Assembly: GCF_019042735.1 (NCBI RefSeq)
Contig: NZ_JAHQCR010000021.1
Coordinates: 62,001-126,000, forward strand
Source: Evansella alkalicola
Lineage (GTDB): Bacteria; Bacillota; Bacilli; Bacillales; Salisediminibacteriaceae
Length of the DNA: 64,000 nucleotides
Reading direction: 5' to 3'
Shown here: positions 36,358-44,788 of the stretch, piece after piece
How the letters are laid out: each line of letters begins with the position of its first letter
Numbering within the stretch: position 1 is the stretch's first letter
Program-made: the position numbers and the translations under genes
The notes under the pieces: generated by a model
Told to the model about the DNA's origin: nothing
The model's input: the letters and a program-made list of their open reading frames with translations, nothing else
Databases searched by the model: none

Positions 36358-37717
36358 TGATAAAGACATAAATAATCATACGATCGATATCCCTAATGAT
36401 GATCTTGACTTCTTAGGATTAAAAATAGGAGGAACTGCAACCTTTATTTTCGGAACGAAAGAAGTTATCTGCACAATAAGTTCGTCAAGAAAGAGTGGTG
36501 AATGGGTATTTTCAAAGCTTGCTTGGGATACTTTAGCTATTCCATTTGCTATGAAGATTACTAGTATTCGTGGGCAAGATGGGAAGATTCATCTAGGACC
36601 CATTATTGGGATCTTCACAGCAGGATTTACAGGAAGTCCCCTAAGACCTGTAGGAGAAAGATCCTTTTTATTTGCGAAATACATTCATGCTGCAAAAACT
36701 CGAGGGGGCCTTGCATTCATCTTTGGATCTCATCATATTCATTGGGAAGAAGGGCTCATTGAGGGCTACACTTTCACAGATAACGGTTGGGTAGAGTTAA
36801 AAATTCCAATTCCAAATGTTATATATGATAGGCTTCCAAACAGAAGGACAGAATCACACCCTGACTATTCAAAAGTAAGGGAGAGACTGCAGGAAGAGTA
36901 TGAAATCCCTTGGTTTAATCCTGGTTTTTTTGATAAATGGCACATTTACCAGCAACTAATTGATATCCCTATAGCAAATAAATACCTCCCTAAAACGATT
37001 GCATCACCAACTGAAGGTGAGATTAAGGATTTTGTCCATCAATATGGTCATGTCTATATCAAACCCAAAAATGGCAGTCTAGGTTTAGGGATACACCAAG
37101 TTATTTATCATGAAGAGGAGGGTTTTTATTATTGCAGATTTAGGGATCAATGGAGAAATCGATTAAGGCGTTATGGCTCATTATCAAGACTTTTAAGGAC
37201 ACAATTCCCTAGTGGTTTTGATGCCCTGGTCGTCCAAGAAGGGATATCATTAATTAAATATCAAAATAACCCTATCGATTTCCGCGTTCACACGAATAAA
37301 GATATAAATGGTTTCTGGAAAGTAAGTGCAATAGCCGCAAAGGTAGCAGGTTCCGGGAGTGTGACGACTCATGTAAAAAGTGGCGGTCATGTGAAATCAG
37401 CTTCGGAGATTTGGGCAGACCTTTCATTAGAAAAAACATTACTTCACCAACTTAAAGAGTCTGCTATTACACTGAGTAGAGCAATTGATGCTACAACAGG
37501 TGGAGACGTTGGCGAAATCGGCTTTGACTTGGGAGTAGATTCTGAATCAAAAATATGGATGTTTGAGGCCAACTCTAAACCAGGCAGGACAATATTTTCT
37601 AATCCAAAGTTAAAGCATGATGATTTATTAACACGAAGATTGCCTATGGATTACGCCTTTTATTTATATCGCACAACACTAGAAGGGGTGTTGGATGGTC
37701 AGGAATCCGTCATCTGA
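36326..37717 (+). CDS. YheC/YheD-family ATP-grasp protein (copy 3, full length)
   Basis: The protein has 463 residues from the ATG at 36326 with AGGAG seven bases upstream; the TTG at 36308 is less likely. It overlaps the end of copy 2 by 32 bases. An N-terminal beta domain ends in KIHLGPIIGIFTAG. The ATP-grasp core has VYIKPKNGSLGLGIH, NPIDFRVHTNKD and WMFEANSKPGR. The glycine loop (SLGLGI rather than SGGKGI) differs from its neighbours. Confidence 0.83.
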   Translation: MTEARTVYISNDKDINNHTIDIPNDDLDFLGLKIGGTATFIFGTKEVICTISSSRKSGEWVFSKLAWDTLAIPFAMKITSIRGQDGKIHLGPIIGIFTAGFTGSPLRPVGERSFLFAKYIHAAKTRGGLAFIFGSHHIHWEEGLIEGYTFTDNGWVELKIPIPNVIYDRLPNRRTESHPDYSKVRERLQEEYEIPWFNPGFFDKWHIYQQLIDIPIANKYLPKTIASPTEGEIKDFVHQYGHVYIKPKNGSLGLGIHQVIYHEEEGFYYCRFRDQWRNRLRRYGSLSRLLRTQFPSGFDALVVQEGISLIKYQNNPIDFRVHTNKDINGFWKVSAIAAKVAGSGSVTTHVKSGGHVKSASEIWADLSLEKTLLHQLKESAITLSRAIDATTGGDVGEIGFDLGVDSESKIWMFEANSKPGRTIFSNPKLKHDDLLTRRLPMDYAFYLYRTTLEGVLDGQESVI

Positions 37718-37768
37718 TCCGTCATCTACTACTCTTCCCAATCTAGTTTTTATAAGGAGGCTTTTGGA

Positions 37769-38791
37769 TTGATAAGAAAGGGCCTAAAGAAAAATGTTGT
37801 GATTGTTTCTGCAAAGAAAGGTGAACTGTTTACAGGTGAAATGGATTTTTATAAAGATTTAATAAATAGTATAGAAGAACACGGGGGAACAGGATGCGTC
37901 TTCCCCCTTTCTACACGCAACCGTTCCTTATCTGTATATTATTGGGACAATTCAAAAGGTGATTGGATTGAAAAGCCGCACCCTAGACCCCATATCATTT
38001 ATAACCGATATCCATATCGACATTTAGAGAATTCTAAAGAAGTAAGGGCATACTTCAAGAAACTTAAATCTCAAGGCATTAAATTTTTTAACGATTCTTT
38101 TTTCAATAAAAAAGATATTTCAGAATTGATGGGTAGAGATGATATTTTAAAGCATTATTACCCTACTACAGTCCCTTTAACAAACGAAGGGGTTTTATGG
38201 TCTTTTCTTTCCAAGTATCCAGTTATCTATATAAAAGACACTCACGGATCACAAGGGAAAGGTATTTGGAAAATCGAGAAGAATGGAAATAAATATCAAT
38301 TATTTTCACAACGAAAGATTTTTCAAGACTTATCATTTCCCCAATTACACTATTTACTAAAGGATGTATACAAATCTAGAGATTTGTTAAATCAAAGATG
38401 TATCTCTATTACAAAGATCAACGATACACCATATGATTTTAGAGTCTTAATGCATCATATTAATGGAAAATGGATTTTCATTGGAATTGGTGCAAGGGGA
38501 GCAAATGAAGATGGTTACACCACTCATGTTCCTCAAGGTGGTAAGGTATTAGATATGGATGAAGTCCCTGTAAAACCTGAAGAAGATCTAGTTAGTCACT
38601 TAGGTCAACAAATAGGAAACCTACTAGAGAGTCATTATACTGTCAAGGAATTTTCCTTTGATGTAGGGATAGACATGAATAAAAATGTATGGGTTCTTGA
38701 TATTAATAGTAAACCGATGTCTTTTGATGAAAGACACATTCAAAAGAAAAGAATAGATAACTTAACAAAAATATTTTTACATGAAAGCTAG
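37769..38791 (+). CDS. YheC/YheD-family ATP-grasp protein (copy 4, short)
   Basis: This 340-residue paralogue starts at a TTG preceded by AAGGAGG at optimal spacing. The family core is clear: HIIYNRYPYR, FFNDSFFNKKDIS, VIYIKDTHGSQGKGIWKI, TPYDFRVLMHH and NVWVLDINSKPMS. The ATP-lysine strand reads YIKD rather than YIKP. It lies 51 bases after copy 3 and is probably the last of the four-gene run. Confidence 0.82.
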   Translation: MIRKGLKKNVVIVSAKKGELFTGEMDFYKDLINSIEEHGGTGCVFPLSTRNRSLSVYYWDNSKGDWIEKPHPRPHIIYNRYPYRHLENSKEVRAYFKKLKSQGIKFFNDSFFNKKDISELMGRDDILKHYYPTTVPLTNEGVLWSFLSKYPVIYIKDTHGSQGKGIWKIEKNGNKYQLFSQRKIFQDLSFPQLHYLLKDVYKSRDLLNQRCISITKINDTPYDFRVLMHHINGKWIFIGIGARGANEDGYTTHVPQGGKVLDMDEVPVKPEEDLVSHLGQQIGNLLESHYTVKEFSFDVGIDMNKNVWVLDINSKPMSFDERHIQKKRIDNLTKIFLHES

Positions 38792-38886
38792 ATCAGATAA
38801 AGCCCTTTCCTTAGTCCCTTCTCATATATATGGTAAAATAATAAAGAACCTGATATGTTATTTCATAAAACGGGAGGGGCTTTACT

Positions 38887-39102
38887 TTGTTAACCCATTT
38901 TCAATATAAAGAAATAAAAAATAACCTTATCAATCAAGAGTGGAATTTCTCATTTTTTTATAAGCAGAAAGAGTACAACGGTACATACTTTAAAGATGGT
39001 TCAATTACATGGAAGTCAGCTATAACAGACGATAAAGAGAAGTCGTTCCTAGAATCATGTGTACATGACCTTATGCTTTATCATGTATATGAAGAACACT
39101 AA
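38887..39102 (+). CDS. yheE: YheE-like small protein (DUF5342)
   Basis: This 71-residue protein starts at TTG with GGGAGGGG before it. The sequence MLTHFQYKEIKNNL...WNFSFFYKQKEYNGTYFKDGSITW...VHDLMLYHVYE agrees with B. subtilis YheE. YheE is encoded next to yheC and yheD there too. Function is unknown. Confidence 0.82.
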   Translation: MLTHFQYKEIKNNLINQEWNFSFFYKQKEYNGTYFKDGSITWKSAITDDKEKSFLESCVHDLMLYHVYEEH

Positions 39103-39187
39103 CGGAATAAATCCCCCCTTCCTGCAGAAACTAATGAAGAAGCACTTATTTTCACCGCAGCCAATTCACTAAAGGGGGCGTAGTCAA

Positions 39188-39370
39188 ATGCCACACAAAG
39201 ACTCACAACATGAAGGCAGAGACAAAGTCATGGTCGATGTTGACCGTTACACGAACGAAGGCCTCGCTGGTGGTAGAGACCATATTACCTATGACAAACG
39301 ACAAATTGATGAAGCGCAAGACTTTAAGGAGGAGGACCCTCCTTACCGTGTAGATCAAGATGAAACATAA
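39188..39370 (+). CDS. Small hydrophilic protein, 60 residues
   Basis: AAAGGGGGC lies 8 bases before the ATG and a terminator follows the stop, so this is very likely a real gene. The product is highly charged and has no hydrophobic stretch (MPHKDSQHEGRDKV..., ending PPYRVDQDET). It resembles low-complexity sporulation or stress proteins in composition only; I recognise no family. Confidence 0.65.
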   Translation: MPHKDSQHEGRDKVMVDVDRYTNEGLAGGRDHITYDKRQIDEAQDFKEEDPPYRVDQDET

Positions 39371-39372
39371 GA

Positions 39373-39405
39373 AATGAGGTTGTCCAAGACGGACAGCCTC
39401 ATTTT
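39373..39405 (+). terminator. Terminator after the 60-residue protein gene
   Basis: AATGAGGTTGTCC and GGACAGCCTCATT pair with one mismatch around AAGAC, followed by TTTAATT. Confidence 0.87.
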
Positions 39406-39445
39406 AATTCACTAGATTTATTTGGCGAAAATCCGTTTTTTTCTA

Positions 39446-39465
39446 TATACTTGTATACGAGTATA
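39446..39465 (+). promoter_or_regulatory. 20-bp dyad just upstream of the PucR/CdaR-like gene
   Basis: TATACTTGTATACGAGTATA is self-complementary at all but the two positions of one symmetric pair (18 of 20 bases). It ends 3 bases before the GGAGG of the gene. It overlaps possible -10 sequences (TATACT, GTATAC), so it could be an autoregulatory operator or part of the promoter. Confidence 0.5.
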
Positions 39466-39481
39466 AATGGAGGTACATTCT

Positions 39482-40396
39482 ATGTTAAATCGTTTGAAGA
39501 AAAATTATTCCTTTGCAATACCTAGTAATTCTCAAGACATTCCCCCCTCCTCCCGTTTAACAGTCACAGACATTGAGGGAACACGCTTGACGTTTGATAA
39601 AAGAAAGCTTACAGAAGATGAAGCAACATTATTGGACACCTTGTTTAATGAAAAAGAAACAGATCTCTTTCATGGAAAAACAAAGCTAGAACAGTTATTA
39701 TACGATACGCTTCTTAATAAACAAGAGCTGAATACATCAGAACTAGAGAACCATTTAACCACACCATTTAGATTTATTTACTTTACGGTGAAGGGTACAT
39801 TAGGAAATAATGAGCAATTTGAAGAAGCTATGAAAAGCCTTTTTCCAACATCGCCTGTATGTTTATGGAGAAATAAATCTGAAGGTTTTCTCGTGCAAGT
39901 GATCGATGAACACTTTGAAGAGGAAAATGACGAAGAATCCATCATTGATACCATCACATCTGACTTTTTTGTCCAAATCATTCTATATATTGGCTCGCCA
40001 ATTACATCAATGAATAACATTCAAACACATTTCAACTGGGAAACATCTGTTTTCCACATTGTCCGAGGCTTTTCACCTACAAAAAGGATATTTCATGAGC
40101 ATGAAATAGTCCCTTATTTCTTATTAAAGGACATACCTGATGAGACGATCAAAATAACATTAGAAAAATTAGAACCAGTTATGGAAGATCAAACTTTAAT
40201 AGAATCCGTTAAAGTTTATCTTGAATGTAATATGAATACGACCCTTGCTGCAAAAAAATTGTATATGCACCGTAACTCACTGCAATACCGTGTGGATAAA
40301 TTTATTGAGAAAACCTCCATTGATATTAAACGGTTTCCTAATGCAGTGGCAGTTTATCTTATGTTCGTGCTTCTCCAGCAAAAACGGGAACTTTAG
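39482..40396 (+). CDS. yxkF: PucR/CdaR-type helix-turn-helix regulator (YxkF-like)
   Basis: This protein of about 304 residues ends in a PucR-type helix-turn-helix domain (SVKVYLECNMNTTLAAKKLY...RNSLQYRVDKFIEKTSIDIK). The N-terminal 240 residues have no motif I recognise. GGAGG (39469-39473) fits the ATG at 39482, not the one at 39467. In B. subtilis yxkF lies upstream of msmX; the same arrangement here, with one gene between, supports the name. Confidence 0.78.
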   Translation: MLNRLKKNYSFAIPSNSQDIPPSSRLTVTDIEGTRLTFDKRKLTEDEATLLDTLFNEKETDLFHGKTKLEQLLYDTLLNKQELNTSELENHLTTPFRFIYFTVKGTLGNNEQFEEAMKSLFPTSPVCLWRNKSEGFLVQVIDEHFEEENDEESIIDTITSDFFVQIILYIGSPITSMNNIQTHFNWETSVFHIVRGFSPTKRIFHEHEIVPYFLLKDIPDETIKITLEKLEPVMEDQTLIESVKVYLECNMNTTLAAKKLYMHRNSLQYRVDKFIEKTSIDIKRFPNAVAVYLMFVLLQQKREL

Positions 40397-40420
40397 TTCT
40401 TGAGCAAAGGGGTGTCATTA

Positions 40421-41287
40421 TTGAATTTAAATGAGGCTTATGAGGTATTAGGTGTAGCCCTTGATGCTTCCGAAGAAGAAATAGAAGATAAATATTATAC
40501 TTGGATACTAAGACATAAAAACGAAGTGGATCGAAATAAGAATGAAGAAACCATTGTTGATTTAAATATAATAAATGAAGCATATCAAGTAATAAAAAAA
40601 CATTTAACCGAAAGGGAAAGATCTAAACAAGTGGAGCAAAACGAACCTGTCAGCCCAATAAGGGAAAAGCTTGATAATTTGATGTATCATTATAAATACC
40701 ACCTTATATTCGGGGTAGTTATTTTGTTTCTAACAGGTGTTATTTTACATTCTTCCATTCAATCATGGAGAAATCAGGCATATTTAGACAGTCTCCCTCC
40801 TGCAGACCTAGCCATTACTTTTTTTGGGGAATTCTATAATATAGATACAGATAGAATTGAAGAAAACATACTATTAGTTTTCCCAGAATGGGAGCGAGTA
40901 GAAATCAATAATTATACTACTCCTGCTGAAGTCTCTAGTCAGTATGACATGGGGGAAAGACAGAGAAGTATTCTTGAACTGATGAATGATGATGCTGATT
41001 TATTTATTGTTGATCTGTTTCACTTCTATGATTTATTTCCTCAATCAGTTTTTTCACCAATGACACCTATTGAAGATTTCCTTGAAGAGCATGTTCCCCC
41101 TGAGCAACTCCTTTATGAAAAGCTTGAGCATAATGAGACAGATGAAATTTATGGAATAGATATTACGGAACATGACATCTTACAAGAAGGAAATATACAC
41201 ATGGGAGACGGAATCGTACTAGCTCTTCACTCCCGCTCCACTGATCATGAAAACGGACTAGACTTTATAAAAAGAGTCATAGAATAG
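40421..41287 (+). CDS. Membrane protein with degenerate J-like domain
   Basis: The N-terminal 60 residues follow the DnaJ J-domain pattern (EAYEVLGVALDASEEEIEDKY...INEAYQVIKKH), but the HPD tripeptide needed to stimulate DnaK is absent; RHKNEVD stands in its place. One membrane segment follows (about 95-115), then an acidic extracytoplasmic domain of about 165 residues. AAAGGGG is spaced for the TTG at 40421. It lies 24 bases after the YxkF-like gene, so the two are one operon. The role is unknown; membrane anchoring plus a J-like module suggests a scaffold. Confidence 0.7.
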   Translation: MNLNEAYEVLGVALDASEEEIEDKYYTWILRHKNEVDRNKNEETIVDLNIINEAYQVIKKHLTERERSKQVEQNEPVSPIREKLDNLMYHYKYHLIFGVVILFLTGVILHSSIQSWRNQAYLDSLPPADLAITFFGEFYNIDTDRIEENILLVFPEWERVEINNYTTPAEVSSQYDMGERQRSILELMNDDADLFIVDLFHFYDLFPQSVFSPMTPIEDFLEEHVPPEQLLYEKLEHNETDEIYGIDITEHDILQEGNIHMGDGIVLALHSRSTDHENGLDFIKRVIE

Positions 41288-41313
41288 AGAGGTTTTAGTT
41301 ACTTTTGCACATT

Positions 41314-41341
41314 GCACAAAAATCGCCCATTATTTTTGTGC
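41314..41341 (+). terminator. Perfect hairpin between the J-like gene and msmX
   Basis: GCACAAAAAT (41314-41323) pairs perfectly with ATTTTTGTGC (41332-41341). It lies 27 bases after the stop. The T-run is inside the stem rather than after it, so it may be a weak terminator or a regulatory structure in front of msmX. Confidence 0.6.
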
Positions 41342-41451
41342 ACGCTTACAGTAGTTATGAAAGCCTTTGCAAGTTACACTATTAATAGAAATTGATTACA
41401 CAAACCGAACGGAGCAATCAGCCGTTCTAAATAAAGAGGAGTGGAACTAAT

Positions 41452-42543
41452 ATGGCAGATATTACTTTTAAAGGTCTTTACAAAATCTTTGATGGAGACG
41501 TAACAGCAGTTTCTGACTTCAGTCTTGATATTGAAGACAAAGAATTTATCGTATTCGTTGGTCCATCTGGTTGTGGTAAGTCTACAACACTTCGAATGGT
41601 AGCAGGTCTTGAAGAAATCACTAAAGGTGAACTTTACATCGGTGACGAAATGGTAAACGACGTTGCTCCTAAAGATCGTGACATCGCGATGGTATTCCAA
41701 AACTATGCACTTTACCCACATATGAATGTATACGATAACATGGCTTTCGGTCTTAAACTTCGTAAGTTTAAAAAAGCTGAAATTGATGATCGCGTACGTA
41801 ATGCAGCAAAAATTCTTGGTTTAACTGAAATGCTTGACCGTAAGCCTAAAGCAATGTCTGGTGGTCAGCGTCAGCGTGTGGCACTAGGTCGTGCGATCGT
41901 ACGTAATCCAAAAGTATTCTTGATGGATGAGCCTTTATCAAACCTTGATGCAAAGCTACGTGTACAAATGCGTGCTGAAATTACTAAGCTTCACCAACGT
42001 TTACAAACAACTACTATTTACGTTACACATGACCAAACTGAAGCGATGACAATGGCGACTCGTATCGTTGTTATGAAAGATGGACTTATCCAACAAGTTG
42101 GTCGTCCAAAAGATATCTATGATTATCCAGATAACGTATTCGTAGGTGGATTCATTGGATCACCAGCGATGAACTTCTTAGCAGGTAAATTAAAAGATGG
42201 ATTCTTCCACCTTGGTGATCACAAAATTAAAGTACCAGAAGGTAAGTTAAAGCTTCTTGGTAACTACAACAATAAAGATATTATTCTTGGAATTCGTCCA
42301 GAGGACATTCATGACGAGCCTGTATTTATCGAAGCATCTGAACACTCTTCATTTGAAGCTGAAATTGATGTTGCTGAGTTAATGGGTTCTGAAACATACC
42401 TATACTCTAAGATCGATAACCAAGACTTTATTGCACGTGTTGATTCTCGTACAGACATCAACGGTGGCGACAAGCTTAAGATGGCTATGGACATGAACAA
42501 ATGTCACTTCTTCGATATTGAAACTGAACTTCGTATTCGCTAA
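41452..42543 (+). CDS. msmX: Multi-sugar ABC transporter ATPase
   Basis: MsmX is the shared ATPase that energises several carbohydrate ABC importers in Bacillus. The 363-residue protein has Walker A (GPSGCGKSTT, about 38-47), Q-loop FQNYALYP, signature MSGGQRQRVALGRAIV, Walker B FLMDEPLSNLD and the H-loop VTHD. The C-terminal regulatory OB domains include ILGIRPEDIHDEP. Codon choice is strongly biased (GGT, CGT, GAA, ACA), marking it as highly expressed compared with neighbours. No permease genes are nearby, consistent with a stand-alone shared ATPase. Confidence 0.93.
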   Translation: MADITFKGLYKIFDGDVTAVSDFSLDIEDKEFIVFVGPSGCGKSTTLRMVAGLEEITKGELYIGDEMVNDVAPKDRDIAMVFQNYALYPHMNVYDNMAFGLKLRKFKKAEIDDRVRNAAKILGLTEMLDRKPKAMSGGQRQRVALGRAIVRNPKVFLMDEPLSNLDAKLRVQMRAEITKLHQRLQTTTIYVTHDQTEAMTMATRIVVMKDGLIQQVGRPKDIYDYPDNVFVGGFIGSPAMNFLAGKLKDGFFHLGDHKIKVPEGKLKLLGNYNNKDIILGIRPEDIHDEPVFIEASEHSSFEAEIDVAELMGSETYLYSKIDNQDFIARVDSRTDINGGDKLKMAMDMNKCHFFDIETELRIR

Positions 42544-42560
42544 TTAATAATGTATTCCTT

Positions 42561-42591
42561 AGTCCCTTTCCAAACTTGGAAGGGGACTTTA
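42561..42591 (+). terminator. Terminator of msmX
   Basis: AGTCCCTTTCCAA pairs with TTGGAAGGGGACT (bulged), then TTTATTAT. Confidence 0.85.
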
Positions 42592-42837
42592 TTATACCTC
42601 TTGCACTAATATCACTTTATCTTGTTGACAACTCTCGCAAGTAAACAAATGTGGACATGTTTCATCTTGTTTATCTGTCGCAATACCATCAGACTCCTTC
42701 ATCAATTCAATGGACTCATAAGGGGAATAATCTCCAAAGTAATCAAAGTACCTACCCTTATCAGACATTTGATTATTGCAAGATTGACATTGTATATTCA
42801 AATCATTCATTCCATTACATAGGGGACATAAACTCAT
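42592..42837 (-). CDS. Small zinc-ribbon protein
   Basis: This 81-residue protein starts at the ATG at 42837, preceded by AAGGAGG; the longer frame to 43026 overlaps the neighbouring spore-protein region and is not supported. It has three CxxC pairs (CPLC, CQSC and CESC) plus a further Cys before HLFTC, suggesting two zinc ribbons. The middle is acidic. Function is unknown; a nucleic-acid or protein-binding adaptor is the usual role of such folds. Confidence 0.65.
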   Translation of the reverse strand: MSLCPLCNGMNDLNIQCQSCNNQMSDKGRYFDYFGDYSPYESIELMKESDGIATDKQDETCPHLFTCESCQQDKVILVQEV

Positions 42838-42874
42838 AATAAAAATCCTCCTTGACCTTCGACTTTTCATTAAA

Positions 42875-42902
42875 AAGGGGATGGAGGTATCCTCCATCCC
42901 TT
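42875..42902 (-). terminator. Terminator of the SASP gene
   Basis: AAGGGGATGGAGG-TAT-CCTCCATCCCTT is a near-perfect inverted repeat with an A-run on its left, that is, a T-run on the minus strand. Confidence 0.92.
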
Positions 42903-42925
42903 CAGCCATGTTATTTTCTATATCA

Positions 42926-43129
42926 TTATTGTTGCTGACCACCGAATTGTTGCTCAGCCATTTGTACAAGACGCTTTGTGATCTCACCACCAACAGAACC
43001 GTTAGCACGAGAAGTAGCATCTGCACCTAACTGAACACCAAACTCTTGTGCAATCTCATACTTCATTTGATCTAAAGCTTGTTGTACACCAGGTACAAGT
43101 AATTGGTTAGAGTTATTGTTGCTTGCCAT
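42926..43129 (-). CDS. sspB: Alpha/beta-type small acid-soluble spore protein
   Basis: The 67-residue protein coats and protects DNA in the forespore. The conserved blocks are LLVPGVQQALDQMKYEIAQE with the germination-protease site in EFGVQLGADATSRANGSVGG and EITKRLVQMAEQQ. GGAGGTGAG precedes the ATG at 43129; the frame to 43255 is an unsupported extension. Expression is presumably sigma-G dependent. Which of the paralogous ssp genes it equals cannot be told, so the symbol is by likeness. Confidence 0.93.
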   Translation of the reverse strand: MASNNNSNQLLVPGVQQALDQMKYEIAQEFGVQLGADATSRANGSVGGEITKRLVQMAEQQFGGQQQ

Positions 43130-43263
43130 GTTTCTCACCTCCTGCCTCCTGACGTAACCATAGTTTGTATCATTCTTAATGATGTATGTAAAAAAAGCGT
43201 TAGCAAATTTTAGGAAGTAGGTTGAACTGCACCAGACATAAACTTCGGTCTTCATGTAACCAA

Positions 43264-43309
43264 AAATAAAGACTCAAACCCAATTATAATTAGATTTGAG
43301 TCTTCATTT
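43264..43309 (-). terminator. Terminator of scoB, sharing its arm with the 51-bp repeat array
   Basis: AAATAAAGACTCAAA (43264-43278) pairs with TTTGAGTCTTCATTT (43295-43309), with one mismatch. On the minus strand a TTTATTTTT run follows. The arm AAATGAAGACTCAAATC is identical to the left arm of the tandem repeats at 52221-52424. Confidence 0.8.
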
Positions 43310-43340
43310 TCGTTTTAGATTAAACATCTGATGCTTATAA

Positions 43341-43988
43341 TTAATACCCTTTTATCAGCTTTGGCTCCGTCACTGCTTGAATCTCATCAAAGCTGTAATC
43401 GCCAAGAATTTCTTTTAATACGAGACCTTTATCTGTAACATCAATAACGGCTCGGTCAGTTATAATTCGGTCCACTACTTTTTTCCCAGTTAAGGGTAAA
43501 CTGCATTCATTTAATATTTTGGGATCTCCGTTCCGATTAACATGTTCCATTATGATAACAACCTTTTTTGCCCCATGAACAAGGTCCATAGCACCGCCCA
43601 TGCCTTTTATCATCTTTCCTGGAATCATCCAATTTGCAAGATCTCCATTTGCAGCAACTTCCATGCCACCTAGGATGGCAACATCAATATGTCCTCCTCG
43701 AATCATAGCAAATGAATCCGCACTGCTAAAATACGCTGCACCTTGAATTGTAGTTACTGTTTCTTTTCCAGCGTTGATCAAATCTGCATCTAATTCTTCT
43801 TCCGTAGGATATGGTCCTATTCCCAACAAACCATTTTCAGATTGCAAAATCACCTGTTTATTTTCTGAAATGTAGTTTGCCACCATGGTTGGCATCCCAA
43901 TTCCTAAATTTACATAAGCCCCACCGTAAATTTCTTTTTCAGCCCTTCTTGCAATTTTTTCCCTCAATGCTTTCCGATCCACACTCAT
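43341..43988 (-). CDS. scoB: Acetoacetate/3-oxoacid CoA-transferase subunit B
   Basis: This is the beta subunit of the CoA-transferase that activates acetoacetate with succinyl-CoA (or another acyl-CoA). The 215-residue protein has the catalytic glutamate in LQSENGLLGIGPYP and the conserved GGHIDVAILGGMEV. It is the last gene of the leucine-degradation operon, where it would use the acetoacetate released by HMG-CoA lyase. Confidence 0.9.
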   Translation of the reverse strand: MSVDRKALREKIARRAEKEIYGGAYVNLGIGMPTMVANYISENKQVILQSENGLLGIGPYPTEEELDADLINAGKETVTTIQGAAYFSSADSFAMIRGGHIDVAILGGMEVAANGDLANWMIPGKMIKGMGGAMDLVHGAKKVVIIMEHVNRNGDPKILNECSLPLTGKKVVDRIITDRAVIDVTDKGLVLKEILGDYSFDEIQAVTEPKLIKGY

Positions 43989-44069
43989 TTTTTTCCCTCC
44001 CTTGAAAAAAATTGTGTAATGTCTCTAAGCAGCTGTTGGCTCGTCGCAGCCCTTGTATTCATCTAGGAA

Positions 44070-44765
44070 TTAGTTCTGTTCAGCCACTGTTTTCCGTTCA
44101 ATTCTATTTTCCTGTTCACCAACAATGATTTTATCTACATATATACTAGGTGTGTGTATGTGTTGTGCATCAAGAACTCCAGGATCCACTAAGTTTTCCA
44201 CCTCTGCGATCGTCACCTTCCCTGCAGTTGCTATTTCAGGATTGAAGTTTTGAGCTGTTTTACGATAAATAAGATTACCGAATCGATCTGCCACATTTGC
44301 TCTCACAAGACTGAAATCTCCTGTAATAGCTTCTTCTAGGAGGTACTCTTTCCCATTAAAAGTGCGCACTTCTTTCCCTTCTGCTATCTTTGTTCCAACC
44401 CCTGCAGGAGTATAAAAAGCAGGTATACCTGCTCCACCAGCACGTAGCTTTTCCGCAAGTGTCCCCTGTGGCGTCAACTCGACTTCAAGTTCACCTGCCA
44501 AAACTTGCCGCTCAAATTCCTTGTTTTCTCCTACATATGATGCAATGATCTTTTTAATTTGTTTATTTTCCAGTAATAGTCCTAATCCCCAGTCATCTAC
44601 ACCACAGTTATTGGAAACGATCGTCAAATCCTTCACACCAGTTTCACGAAGTGCTTTTATCAAGTTTTCTGGAATACCACAAAGACCAAATCCGCCAACA
44701 AGTAAGGTTGATCCGTCCTTAATATCAGCAACAGCATCTGTAAATGAGGTCAATATTTCCTTCAT
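44070..44765 (-). CDS. scoA: Acetoacetate/3-oxoacid CoA-transferase subunit A
   Basis: This is the alpha subunit partner of scoB. It has the CoA-binding motif LVGGFGLCGIPENLI (about residues 21-35) and the conserved AGGAGIPAFYTPAGVGT. GGAGGGG fits the ATG at 44765 rather than the TTG at 44768. It is separated from scoB by 81 bases and from the carboxylase gene by about 20. Confidence 0.9.
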   Translation of the reverse strand: MKEILTSFTDAVADIKDGSTLLVGGFGLCGIPENLIKALRETGVKDLTIVSNNCGVDDWGLGLLLENKQIKKIIASYVGENKEFERQVLAGELEVELTPQGTLAEKLRAGGAGIPAFYTPAGVGTKIAEGKEVRTFNGKEYLLEEAITGDFSLVRANVADRFGNLIYRKTAQNFNPEIATAGKVTIAEVENLVDPGVLDAQHIHTPSIYVDKIIVGEQENRIERKTVAEQN

Positions 44766-44788
44766 CAATCTCCCCTCCTATTCATTTC

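Noticed and set aside
41358..41371. CcpA cre-like site TGAAAGCCTTTGCA before msmX
   Set aside because: It matches 12 of 14 positions but lacks the central CG of functional cre sites; too weak to list.
42838..43026. N-terminal 63-residue extension of the zinc-ribbon protein
   Set aside because: It overlaps the SASP gene and its terminator on the same strand, while a strong ribosome-binding site marks the ATG at 42837.
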